Both the position numbers and the translations under genes were made by a program. From Limnanthes douglasii subsp. nivea (Eukaryota > Streptophyta > Magnoliopsida > Brassicales > Limnanthaceae), in contig JAUPFV010000004.1 in assembly GCA_036936605.1 (NCBI GenBank), positions 287,598,009 through 287,662,008 of the forward strand: DNA of 64,000 bases, in the 5' to 3' direction. A model generated the notes under the pieces. The model was not told the origin of the DNA. It did no database searches and saw only the letters and a list, made by a program, of their open reading frames with translations. Position 1 is the first letter of the stretch. Every line of letters begins with the position of its first letter. Positions 23,836 to 34,027 of this stretch are shown one piece after another.

Positions 23836-24130
23836 CGTGGTATCAGAGCGCCAGACCCAGACGGAACGCGATGGTGGTAATATTCTCGGAGGTCGAACAT
23901 GATGAACCGGTGATCTGCTCCAGAGATCCTAGTTCGGAGTGCTTGTGGCTCATCAAGCAGTGTGTCTTGATTGGAGTGGCGTTAAGGAACATGACAGAGT
24001 GGTCTAATAGAAGGTGAGCAGTAACATTCGTAGTGCCTCTATGGTGAGGTAGTCTTCCAACCTGATTAGAGTGGGCGGATGAAAGTCAATTGAGAGGAGG
24101 CTAAGTGGTACTTTGTTCGAGAGGAGGATT
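23836..24130 (+). mobile_element. TRIM internal region (element a-b)
   Basis: A 295-bp internal segment between LTR a and LTR b. It opens with the PBS tggtatcagagc (23,838-23,849) and closes with a polypurine tract (gagaggaggatt, 24,119-24,130). No ORF of note is present. With its LTRs this is a complete 777-bp terminal-repeat retrotransposon in miniature. The 74-codon frame at 23,793-24,017 straddles the LTR and is not a gene. Confidence 0.85.
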
Positions 24131-24361
24131 TGTTAGGGTGGCGACCAAAGTCCCACATCCAACATCTGTTAAACATGGAAATGATCAGTGGTATATAAGT
24201 AAGAGCATATCTCAACTAGTATGAGGCCTTTTGGTAGTGGACCAAATGCAAAGCCGTGAGGGCCTTCGGGTGCCAAAGTGGACAATATCATACTAATGTT
24301 GAGATCGGGTTGTTCTTACTTATATACGGAGACAGAATATGTGATACCCATATTCCTAACA
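24131..24361 (+). repeat. TRIM LTR b, 231 bp
   Basis: Runs from tgttagggtggcgacc to tattcctaaca and is followed by a second PBS (tggtatcagagc, 24,364-24,375). It serves as the 3' LTR of the a-b element and as the left LTR of the gag-bearing segment that follows. Confidence 0.9.
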
Positions 24362-24756
24362 CGTGGTATCAGAGCCACGTGGTGAAATTAGGGCTTTTGC
24401 AATTAGGTTTTCACAATGGCGTCTACAACAACAAAATACATGATTGAACTGGAGGTCCAAGTCAAGGGTAAAGCACTCAAACTGTTATGAATGCGGTGAG
24501 CAGGGTCATTATAGGAGAGATTGTCCGAAACTGAATGGTAAGAAGGGAAATCAAAAGGAAAATGCAACAAACATTGTTGAAGGTGTGAACGATTCCGACG
24601 ATAGTGAATACAGTGGTAGAGGAGACAATAAATCTCCTCTTCTTTCATTTCTTCTGGTAACTTATTCTCCACAGCCTTCCACAGCCGTTGCAGTACCAAT
24701 GAAGATTTCGGTTTAATCTTCCACGACGCAAAGCTGGATCCTCAATCAAACTTTTC
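24362..24756 (+). pseudogene. Copia-type gag deletion derivative between inverted TRIM LTRs
   Basis: After the PBS a leader leads to an ATG at 24,416 encoding MASTTTKYMIE, the classic N-terminus of plant Ty1/copia gag. The frame then shifts into a zinc knuckle, CYECGEQGHYRRDC (C-x2-C-x4-H-x4-C, around 24,481-24,525), and a basic then acidic tail (KLNGKKGNQKENATN, GVNDSDDSEYSG). The RNA-binding knuckle is intact, but everything between the N-terminus and the knuckle is deleted and no pol follows. This shows the LTR family also served a gag-encoding copia element. Confidence 0.75.
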
Positions 24757-24840
24757 AATCATGTATTTTGTTGTTGTAGACGCCATTGTGAAAACCTAAT
24801 TGCAAAATCCTTAATTTCAACACATGGCTCAGCTACCGCG
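24757..24840 (-). repeat. Inverted copy of the gag leader
   Basis: The complement reads the same leader and start (caattaggttttcacaatgg, then gcgtctacaac) as 24,397-24,444. The PBS next to it is degraded. It is part of the right arm of the inverted structure. Confidence 0.85.
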
Positions 24841-25071
24841 TGTTAGGAATATAGGTATCACATATTCCGTCTCTGTATATAAGTAAGAACAACCTGATCT
24901 CAACATTAGTATGATATTGTCCGTTTTGGCACCCGAAGGCCCTCACGGCTTTGCATTTGGTCCACTACCAAAATGCCTCATACTAGTTGAGATATGTTCT
25001 TACTTATATACCACTGATCATTTCCATGTTTAACCGATGTGGGATGTGGGACTTTGGTCGCCACCCTAACA
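24841..25071 (-). repeat. TRIM LTR c, 231 bp, inverted
   Basis: The plus strand reads tgttaggaatatagg to gccaccctaaca, the reverse complement of LTR b, with the same length. It is the right-hand partner of LTR b in an inverted repeat separated by about 480 bp. Confidence 0.9.
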
Positions 25072-25282
25072 AATCATTCTCTCGAACAAAGTACCACTTA
25101 GACCACTCTGTCATGTTCCTTAGTGCCACTACAATCAAGCCACACTACTTGATGAGCCACAAGCACTCCGAACTAGGATCTCTAGAGCAGATCTCCTTGA
25201 GCATAGCTACCGGTTCATCATGTTCGACCTCCGTGAATATTATCACCACCGCGTTCTGTCTGGGTCTGGCTCTGATACCACG
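25072..25282 (-). mobile_element. TRIM internal region between LTRs c and d
   Basis: Minus-strand counterpart of the 23,836-24,130 internal region, shortened. The PBS complement gctctgatacca lies next to LTR d (25,270-25,281) and the polypurine tract complement (tctctcga) next to LTR c. It is non-coding. Confidence 0.85.
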
Positions 25283-25527
25283 TGTTAGGAATATGGGTGT
25301 TATGAATTAGGGGTCCGGTCCGCATATTCCGCCTCCGTATATAAGTAAGAAAAATCCAACACTAGTATGATATTGTCCGTTTTGGCACACGAAGGCCCTC
25401 ACGGCTTTGCATTTGGTCCACTACCAAAAGGCCTCATACTAGTTGAGGTATGTTCTTACTTATATACCACTGATCCTTCCCATGTTTAACCGATGTGGGA
25501 TATGGGACTTTGGTCGCCACCCTAACA
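25283..25527 (-). repeat. TRIM LTR d, 245 bp, inverted
   Basis: The plus strand reads tgttaggaatatggg to gccaccctaaca. It is shared by the c-d and d-e units, the head-to-tail arrangement typical of TRIM tandem arrays. Confidence 0.9.
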
Positions 25528-25846
25528 AATCGTCCTCTCGAATAAAGTATCACATAACCTCCTCTCAATTGGCTTTCATCCGCTCACTCTAATCAGAAGT
25601 TGCTCCACTTGAGCAATAGAGATTTTTACAGCGGATCTATCTATTCACTCGACCATCCTGCCCCTGTTCCTTAACTTTACTATCGACTCCAATCAAGAAC
25701 CACCTCTTGATGAGGCATGGACGCTCCGAACTAGGATGTATAGAGTAGATCATTCACCTTGAGCATGACTACTGGTTCATTATGTTCGACCTCCGAGAAT
25801 ATTACCACCAGCGCGTTCCGTCTGGGCCTGGCACTATGATACCACG
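25528..25846 (-). mobile_element. TRIM internal region between LTRs d and e
   Basis: 319 bp, minus strand, with the polypurine complement (cgtcctctcga) at its left. A diverged PBS complement (ctatgatacca) lies just before LTR e. It is non-coding. Confidence 0.85.
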
Positions 25847-25926
25847 TGTTGGGAATATGGTTCTTATGAATTAGGGGTTCGGTCCGCATATTCCGCCTTT
25901 GTATATAAGTAAGAACAACACGATCT
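25847..25926 (-). repeat. TRIM LTR e, truncated to about 80 bp
   Basis: Starts tgttgggaatatgg and follows the LTR sequence to aagaacaacacgatct, where LINE 1 sequence resumes. The outer two-thirds of the LTR is missing, so the right edge of the cluster is a deletion and not a clean insertion boundary. Confidence 0.85.
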
Positions 25927-26263
25927 AAACAAAAGTTTTTAATGAGTTACCAACATAGGAAAGAAAACTTCCTCGATATGAATGGACTCCAAATTTTCTT
26001 GAAGATGCTTGATTGAGTATGTTGGGTTCTAAAGGTGTTCTAGGTAAGCTTCGTATTAAAATTGTTATCATTTGAGTGCTTCCAAATCATCAATTCATCC
26101 TTTTCAAGGTTAAATTTAAGAGAGTTGATGATGTTTAGTCTTTCATTGGAGAGGAAGCCCTCCATAGCATTGATATCCAAAAGTTATTTTTCCAAAAATT
26201 ATCAACCTTAGCATCCAAGTACCAGCTTATGCTTTTATTATTGTTAGAACTGGATATTGAAGG
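25927..26263 (-). mobile_element. LINE 1, middle part
   Basis: Minus-strand LINE sequence between the TRIM cluster and the gypsy LTR. It aligns by eye with 54,490-54,900 of LINE 2 (for example accaacataggaaagaaaac against acaagaagaaagaacac, and ccaaattttcttg against cgaaattttctta). It corresponds to the region between RT and RNase H. No intact frame remains. Its last five bases, gaagg, are the target duplication of the gypsy insertion. Confidence 0.75.
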
Positions 26264-26624
26264 TGATGAGTTAAGATTTCACCTTAGTAAATTGTTATAA
26301 GAGAAGTTTAGAGAGAGAAAGAGCTAGAGTGTTTTCAGAGAGAGAAAGTTTAAGTACAAATGAGTTCAATAGAAAAAGTGTTCAACCCCTTTATTAGGTT
26401 AGCCTTACCCTTTATATAGAGGAGCCAAGACTTAGCCTCAAAAGTGAAATCTGTTACAAAAGAGGACAAATTGCTCTTTAGTCCTTAACAATTTCTCATG
26501 ATTACAAATGTTCTCTAAAACTTACAATGTACATAATTTAAGGACCGAACTTATATTATTTACAGTTTAATCCTTAAATTTACATTATTTACAATTTAAT
26601 CTTCAAAATCCTACTTCACTATCA
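26264..26624 (-). repeat. 3' LTR of the Tat-clade element
   Basis: On the plus strand it starts tgatgagttaag and ends cactatca. A TATA box (complement CTCTATATAAAGGG) lies at about 26,408-26,421. The polypurine tract, complement of gaaacccccttagtt, is at 26,625-26,639. Confidence 0.93.
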
Positions 26625-27065
26625 GAAACCCCCTTAGTTCTCATATATGTAAATGAATGAGAACTAAAATGTCTTCGAACTAGAATATCTTCGAACTAGA
26701 ATGTCTTTGAATCCTTTCATACGTTAAATTCAAATGACTACTATTTAATACAAAAATTAGTTTGAATATACAAATTCGAAGCAACCGTTCAAAGTAACGA
26801 AAATTTAATATAACTTCGAAGCCAATAATTCTCCTCGAATCATTATGGAAACAGAATTTAAGAATGTAATCGTCGACTTTTACTAAATCAATACATAAAA
26901 GTAATCGTTACATATAACCGTTTGAATCCATCATGACTATATAGCTTTTAGACCGATAGCTAGATATCTATCATGACAGATATCAAGCTCTTAATCTCCT
27001 CACAGCTTTGTATTCTACCCTATCACTATCAAAGTCCCTTAAACTTCACACGTCTCATTTTCTTT

Positions 27066-27075
27066 CTATAAAATC
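27066..27075 (+). promoter_or_regulatory. Candidate TATA box for the antisense gene
   Basis: ctataaaatc on the plus strand lies about 45 bp upstream of the open frame that begins near 27,112 and about 440 bp inside the LTR. Position and form suit a plant core promoter serving the antisense ORF independently of the LTR; this is inference. Confidence 0.4.
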
Positions 27076-27111
27076 AGTAGCCTCACTTTTCATTATCACA
27101 ACAGAAATCAT

Positions 27112-30100
27112 TTGAGAGAGAAAATTCAAACGTTTGGCTACCTTCATCACATTCTTCCTTTTTTCAAGAATCTTCATCTGAAAATACCAAACTTTCTGAT
27201 CAACCTTCATCTGGTTTATGAGAAAAAAAAACCAAAAACCAGAAAATCTAAGGCTAACATACCCAAGAAACCAAAATCTCCAAAACCTGATAAAAACTTA
27301 ATCTTCGGATCGTACGACTACTTCTGCATTACTCAAAAAATAGAAGAATATAGAGCTGCAGGATTAATCAATAGCGCTCATGTTGGAACAACCGCCAAAA
27401 CAATTTATTACGTTAATTTCGATCCAACCAAAACTCCTGCTATTTCTCCTTCTCCTATAATCGAAGAACGTTCCTCGTCCAAAATCCTAGGTCCTAAAAC
27501 ACCTCGAGCCTCTTCATCTCAAATTAACATTTATCCTTTGATTAGTGAAGAATCTCCTTTGAGGCAAAAATCAAATACTCCCTTTTCTAATCATTCTTTA
27601 ATAACCAGAAAATAAAAAGTTTATTGCCATGGGAGATAAATTAGAAATTATCCCAACTCCTCCCCATTTGAATCCAGATACTGAAGCTACTTCTCATAGA
27701 GAAGTAACTGATGAAATTCCTCAAGATAACAGCCCTTTACCAGAAACAGTAAATCCATTACCTCAACATCCTCGAGAAGAAACATCAAGTGCCAACGAAG
27801 CTGATTCTGAGGCTACGAGAACCGATCTCGAAGCCGAATCCGATGATGGGAACTCAACAAATACCCATAAACCTCAGGAAGAAACAGATACTTGCTTTGT
27901 TTCCGAAGAAGAAAGAGCTACAATTAGCACTAATTTAAGAGGTCTCGAGGCTAAGTACACCATTTCTCTTAAAAACGTTTGGTATATATATTACAAGGAT
28001 AACTAAGCTTCGGCTCTAAAAAGGAAATGGGGAATGAGAGATAATATAACTTTTCGACTGCCTAAAGAAGGAGAAACTCCCTTAAACTACAAAGATGACG
28101 AGGTAATAGTCTACCCCGAAATCATCAATTAGGGTCTTCGGTTTTCGCTGGATCTCATGATCGTGGAATATTTCGAACTTATTAACTTATTCCCTACTCA
28201 AGTGAAACCGAATCAATGGTTCGCCCTATGTCAGTGATAATGACATCTCGACTATCTCAAATTCAAATCAGCATCAAAGACTTCATCTCCTTGACTCAAC
28301 TATCAAAAGGTCTGAAGCTTCCCTTTTACTACCTCGCCCTGATGGATGACCTCAAAATCATCGATAACCTCTTAAAAGCTGATAAATTGTGGAAGTAGAA
28401 ATTCATTTTTATATCAGGAGCATGGGAGAATGGCATAGAAATTTCTGATGCTAATCCTTCAAAGCTAAATCTTATCTGGAGAAGCAATCATAAGCACTTC
28501 GAAATTTTTACATTCTGAAATAAATTATATTTTTTTTCCTTTCTCTTTCCTCAATTTTCTGCATGCATGATTACTTCACAAATTTCGAGGCGTTATTCAG
28601 CACGTCGACCAACTGCCAATGATATTTTCCAAAAAATTGCTGGTTGGGCTAAAAAGAATGGAGTAATGCGTTTCACACTGCCTTCCAGCCCATCAATTTC
28701 CTCAAGTTCCACATGTTCACAATCATAAGGTGTCTTGCCACCTCGAAATTTTATGTTAGAGCGAAATTAGTCTGCAAACGAATAGTTCAACCCGATTGTA
28801 AAGTCTTTCTTCCTATTCACAACAGTTCAGAGAGTCATTTACGAAAAAAGACGAAAGAAAAAGCTATCAAATATAAGAAAGGTAAAAAGACAACTAGTAC
28901 ATTTAGTGCTAGCCCTTCAACTCCATTGAAGCCAAAGCCTCGAAAAAAACTACTGAACAGGTTCTCTCACACATCGAAGAGGGAAAAGATCAAGAACCGT
29001 CTTCAAAGAAAAAGAAAGCTTCTTCCAGTTCCAATAGAAAGAAAAAGAAACAGGCGAGAATCACGTCGTATACACTGGTTGATGAAGATGAAAACACTGT
29101 TGAAAACCAATAAAACCAACAAAACTCTTTGGTCGAAGAACAAACAACCAAAGACAACACTGTGATCGTCATCGAAGACATAGCTACTAATGAAAATCAG
29201 GCTGCTGAAAAATTCGATCTTGATATTTTCATTAATTTTCAGAATACTGAAGCGCTTACTAGTGAAGACGATCATGTTCTTTAAGTCATCCGAAATCATA
29301 TGTTTAACTTTGGGAGACCAATACCTGCCGAGGCGTCTCCAAAAATTATATGTCCTCCTGCTCCCACTACAACTTTAGATATGATTCAACGTCCTAGCTC
29401 ATCAGAAACAGAATTTCCTCTTCCTCCTCCAAATCCTGCAATCGTTATTGCACTTCAACCATTTATCGATCTTGATATTGCAGCAAAATTACTTGCTTCC
29501 TAAGTTGAAGCTTCTCAAAACCGTCTAAAGAAATTGGCTAAAAATATGGTCTACTACAAAGAATCTTACGAGGCTGAGAAACAATTAAGAGAAGATTTGC
29601 ACATCAAAGTGGTTGATCAATTTCATATGTACGAAGTAGCGAGGTCCAAGCTTCTAAAAGGCGCTCTCTGCATGAAAAAATCATATTCGAATAACACATA
29701 TCGTTGACACAGAATTGCTGATGACTTCTCATGAAAAGGATATGAATAAACTCAAGACTGATCATGCTACTGAACTGGCTACCGAAATATTTATCTCCAA
29801 AGATCTGCAAAATTCTCTTACCCTTTCTAAGATAAAAAATAAAGAACTGTCCAAGGAGATTGCTAAACTAAAGAAAGATTTCAATTAAAAATATGCTGTT
29901 GTTGAAGCTGAACTTTCAAAAGACATGGTAGCTGCTATTAACAATGGAAAAAAAGAAAAATGCATTCTCTTTCTTCGAGAACTTCACGCCACTTATCCTA
30001 AAATCAACCTCACAAGTTTCTAGAACGAAATTCTCATTGATAAGCGTCCAAGTGGAGCTTTCGATCCTATCCTCGATTCGTCATCTGAAGATAAAGATGA

Positions 30101-30137
30101 AGAAGAATCATCCGAGGAGGACGAGTTGTCTGATTAA
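27112..30137 (+). pseudogene. Antisense ORF of the Tat element, Transposase_28-like
   Basis: A long decayed plus-strand gene lying between integrase and the 3' LTR, opposite to gag-pol. Readable blocks: 27,112-27,615 (basic KPKSPKPDKN, then DYFCITQKIEEYRAAG); 27,629-28,006 (acidic linker, then VSEEERATISTNLRGLEAKY); 28,030-28,240 (ITFRLPKEGETPLNYKDDE, GLRFSLDLMIVEYFELINLF, VKPNQWFALC). The last block matches the core of 'putative gypsy type transposon' proteins (Transposase_28: GLRFPLH-x-L, NxW). 28,900-29,290 is Ser/Lys-rich; 29,300-29,900 is Pro-rich then coiled-coil-like (QNRLKKLAKNMVYYKESYEA); 30,050-30,137 is an acidic tail ending EEDELSD. Many stops and shifts make it a pseudogene. No in-frame ATG opens the first block; an ATG at 27,218 is one base out of phase at a run of nine A. 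Known Tat elements carry extra antisense ORFs of unknown function. Confidence 0.75.
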
Positions 30138-30790
30138 CTTTATCATTTTTTTATTGTTTGTCAGATTAAGAAATTACTTTTTGTACTTCAAAGAATTAAT
30201 CTAATCGACAAAACGGTTTCCTTGTATTATTATTCTCTTCATATATTATTCTATGCTAAATTTTAAAAACGAATATGACTGAAGTACTTTGAACTTTCAA
30301 CATATAATTATAAACTATAAACTTACCACCTCAAATACCTTAACAAAATTGGTGAACATGGTAGCTCTTCGAAAAAATCCCAGTGTGTTTTAAGCTTTCA
30401 CTTTGAAAAAATTGTAATGTGGTTATTAAACATGTTTGTTTCTTCGAAAAGTGTTATAAACACTTCGGAACATTTGACTCTTAACCAAAATCAAAGACGA
30501 TCAGTCTCTTATAAGTTGTTAAGATAGTTTTATTCAAGCATGTGTAAACAACCATTGGCCAAAACGAACTTTATTAATAATATTGATTATGTACACAATG
30601 CCTCGTTAAAACCTTCATGGGCCAACAGGATAGGAAAGAGTGCGTCATTCGAAAGTAAAAATTCCAAAATACAAAACATATCTACTCCCAATAAAGCTTA
30701 GAGTGTTATATATTCCATGGATGCTGAATCATCCTCCCCTCAAAATCACAAAGACGATAAGACCTTGGCTTTATCATTTCAACAACCATA
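30138..30790. other. Spacer between the antisense ORF and integrase
   Basis: The two converging genes of the element end here. AT-rich; contains the tail of the pol region on the minus strand and no further domain I can name. Confidence 0.5.
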
Positions 30791-31760
30791 GAAGGCCCTT
30801 CTCAATTCAGAGCCATTTTTCTGAGGTTCTTCTCCTTTGTGTGTAAGAAAACGTTTCTCAACACCTTATCACCTTCTTTAAAATCTCTTCTATCCATCTT
30901 TGAATCGTATCTATTCCTCATAAGAGTTTGATGGTGGATTACATTCAAATGAACTCGAACTCTTTTCTCCTCAATCAAATCTAAATTCTCCCTTCGAACT
31001 TCATCATTAGATCTTTCAGAATATTTAGTTATTCTAAAAGATGACATAATAGATTCTATGGGGCTGACTGCATCCATTCCATATGCCAAAGCAAAAGGAG
31101 TCTCTTTTGTAGCCTCAGTAGGAGTTGTCCGATAAGCCCAAAGCACCTCTTGCAAATAATTTGGCCATTTTCCTGCTTCTCCTGTCAAATTCTTCTTCAA
31201 GCCATCTAAAATCGTTCTATTTGTTACCTCCACTTGCCCATTATCTTGAGGATGAAAAGGCATCGAAATACATTGTTGAATTCCTTTAGAAGTACAAAAT
31301 GAAGCCATATCTTTGTTATTAAAGTGAGGGCCATTATCTGTTGTAATCCTCCGAGGAACTTCAAAACGACAACAAATGTTGTTCACAATAAACTTGATCA
31401 CACCATTTTCTTTTGTCCCTGATAACGGTTCTGCCTCTGCTCACTTTGTAAAATTATCCACTGCTACAATTATCATCTGTCTTCGTCCAGAAGCCATCAG
31501 TAAAGGTCCCACCAGATCAATTCCCCATCTATCAAATGTACTACCTCGGATATAGACATAAGTGGCATCGCTGGCCTATGGATAGCATTTGTAAATCTCT
31601 GACAAGTATCACAACTTCGAACTAAATTCTTAGCATCATTAATGATCGTAGGCCAATAGAACCCTGCAAGTAAAACTCGACGTGATAGAGCTTTAAACCC
31701 ATAATGAGCTGACCATTCACCATCATGCAATTTTGATAACACTTCTTGTGATTCTCACTT
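30790..31760 (-). pseudogene. Integrase of the Tat-clade element
   Basis: Two minus-strand blocks. 31,497-31,742 holds the H2C2 zinc-binding domain (HYGFKALSRRVLLAGFYWPT, then SCDTCQRF). 30,802-31,401 holds the catalytic core and C-terminal part: RITTDNGPHFNNKD carries the second catalytic Asp, and HPQDNGQVEVTNRTIL carries the Glu. GKWPNYLQEVLWAYRTTPTE and a basic C-terminal region follow. The first Asp region near 31,500 is broken by a frameshift. The spacing and the YRTTP motif are those of plant Ty3/gypsy integrases. Confidence 0.85.
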
Positions 31761-31857
31761 GCTTAAACATCGTAACAATGGCCTGCTCAATTCCTTTTTA
31801 TACAATATTCCATCCAGTACTATATATCTGAAGGCTGCTTCTCAATTTTTTGGCCAA

Positions 31858-33060
31858 TCATGAATCATCTGGTAATGTTCCTTGAGTAAACAAACTGAGA
31901 ATGTCTGATCGCCAATCGCCTCGGATTACATCAGATGTTACCAAAAATTCCTCTACGCATTCACATTGGTTAGATTGAGTAACAATTAAAGGATTTTCTG
32001 GTAACAAAATCCAAGGATATTCTTCATTGTAAGCGATATTTGCCAAAGAATCAGCAACCATATTACTCCCTCGACCAATATATTCCACGACAACATTTTA
32101 CACTATGCTCAGTGTAATACATCAGCGATATTTTTTGGTAGCAACCATTTTACTAATGTAATACATCGGCTTCGGAACTCCTGAATCCTCACGAATTAAC
32201 ACTATGCTCAATGCAAAATCTGATACCGCGATGTACAAAAATAGCTTCTCCCCATTTCGTGGCTTTGACATAATCTCTGGTGATGACAAAAAAATTGAAT
32301 GTTTTTTAATGTTGCTTCACATTACTATGTACATACAAACCTGCTTGGTCCTCGTAACACTTGAAAGAAAGGAAAGCATTTGTCAGAAAATCTAGAAATA
32401 AATTGATTAAGTGCTTCTAACCTCCGTGTCAGAATTTACATTTCTTTGATAGACCAAGGTGAGTTCATTGTTATTAAGGCTTTCAACTATTCTGGGTGAG
32501 CTTATATTCCTTTTTCACTGATGACAAAACCCAAAAAATTCTCCGATCGAACTCCGAAGGTGCATTTTTTAGGATTTAACTTTAACCTGATCGCTCTTAA
32601 ATTCAAAAAAGCTTCCTCTAAATCATCAAGATGCACTTCATCCTTTGCAATTTTTACCACCATGTCATCTATATATACTTCCATATTCCTTCCGATCTGA
32701 GTAGCAAAAGGTTTTTCATCAACCTCGGTTAAGTGGCTCCAGCATTGTTTAACCCAAAAGGCATAACCCTATAACAATGCAAGCCCATATCAGTTATAAA
32801 AGTTGTGCAATCTTGATCTTTTGGATCCATTTGAATTTGATTATATCCATCAAAAGCATCCATGAAAGTTAAAATTTTATTGTCTGAAGTAGAGTCAATC
32901 AACTGATATATTCAAGGAACATGAAATAGATATTTGGGACAAGCTCGATTCAAATCTGCAAAATTCACACACATTCTTCATTACCCATTTTTCTTTTCTA
33001 CAACAACCGGATTGGCCATCCAAAAAAGACAAGGTGACTCTCTTATGTGTCCGACCTTAG
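31858..33060 (-). pseudogene. Reverse transcriptase and RNase H of the Tat-clade element
   Basis: Minus strand, several frames. At about 32,930-33,030 fragments WMANPVVVEKKNG and RMCVNFADLNRACPK mark the fingers/palm. 32,502-32,684 carries the catalytic box (MEVYIDDMVVK) and thumb (FLNLRAIRLKLNPKKCTFGV). 31,858-32,088 ends the RNase H region with YIGRGSNMVADSLANIA. Stops and shifts interrupt every block, so it cannot make a working polymerase. Confidence 0.8.
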
Positions 33061-33475
33061 GCAATCGATCCACCTCGGCAACAATTTCTTCTGCTTTTTC
33101 CGAGGAAAATGCTCTTCTTTTCTGAATAACCGGCTTGACCTTCAGATCAATAGCCAAACTTTGACAAATAACTTCAATTGGTACTCTTGTTACATCCTCT
33201 GTACTCCAAGCGAAGACATCCAGATTAGAAGATAAAAAAATCCAGCACTTGTTGACATAGATGCGGGGTCAATAAGGTTCCAATTCGAAGCACTTTCCCT
33301 TACAAAAAAGTAAACTCTTCAATCTTTTTACCTACCGTTAAAGACCCTGAGGTTTCCCTCAGATAATCAACCCTTTCTTCCAAATCCGAGGGCACCACTT
33401 CTAACTGCTATTCATGCATTAAGTCTCCACTACTGGATCCTTGGATTCGAAGTGCAATGGCATAGCATTTCCTAG

Positions 33476-33844
33476 CTACCTCTTGGTCGCCTCGAACGAC
33501 CCCAATCCGATCTCCAACCACAAACTTAAAACACTGATAAACTGTAGGCACAACGCCATACATTCTTGAAAGCCATTATCTTCCAAAAATAGCATGTAAC
33601 TTGTAGGACAGTTCACCACCATAAAAAGTACATGGACCTTTTTCTTAAATGGTCCTTTTCCCAAACTCACTTCACCCTCAAATTCTCCAACAACACGAGC
33701 TGTTACACCCGTGAATCCAATAATCGTTCGATCTGATTGAGAAATCCGAGGTGGATTTTTCATTCTATCATAGGTGGATTTAAAAATGACATTAACAGAA
33801 CTTCCAGTGTCAATCAGTATACGTCGAATTTCGACGTCAGCCAC
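33476..33844 (-). pseudogene. Aspartic protease of the Tat-clade element
   Basis: An open frame of 122 codons with RRILIDTGSSVNVIFKSTYD at residues about 7-26, the D-T-G-S active site of retropepsins, followed by a flap-like GKGPFKKKVHVLFMVV. The end of the frame has shifted away from the family sequence. It lies between gag and RT as expected. Confidence 0.85.
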
Positions 33845-34027
33845 CTCTGCTCAATAACCACAGCATCTTTATGTGGTCTTGCAGTACCTCGTAGATTATC
33901 TTCATCAAACAAAATGAAAGGAATAGCTTTCTTTCCATACAAATGTGTGGACATTTTCCTTTCAATTTGACTTGTCAAGTTGACAACATGCCTTTTCCTT
34001 GAACTATCCGAATTACCAATCATCGAA

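Noticed and set aside
24403..24699. 98-codon minus-strand frame opposite the gag scrap
   Set aside because: Antisense to the CCHC knuckle frame and spans both leader copies, so it reflects the inverted repeat.
23585..25926. Cassandra-type TRIM with a 5S rRNA promoter
   Set aside because: I looked for 5S-like internal promoter boxes in the LTR and saw none; size and structure fit TRIM, but not that family.
28990..29299. Ser/Phe-rich minus-strand frames of 63 and 98 codons
   Set aside because: They are shadows of the Lys/Ser-rich part of the antisense ORF on the plus strand.
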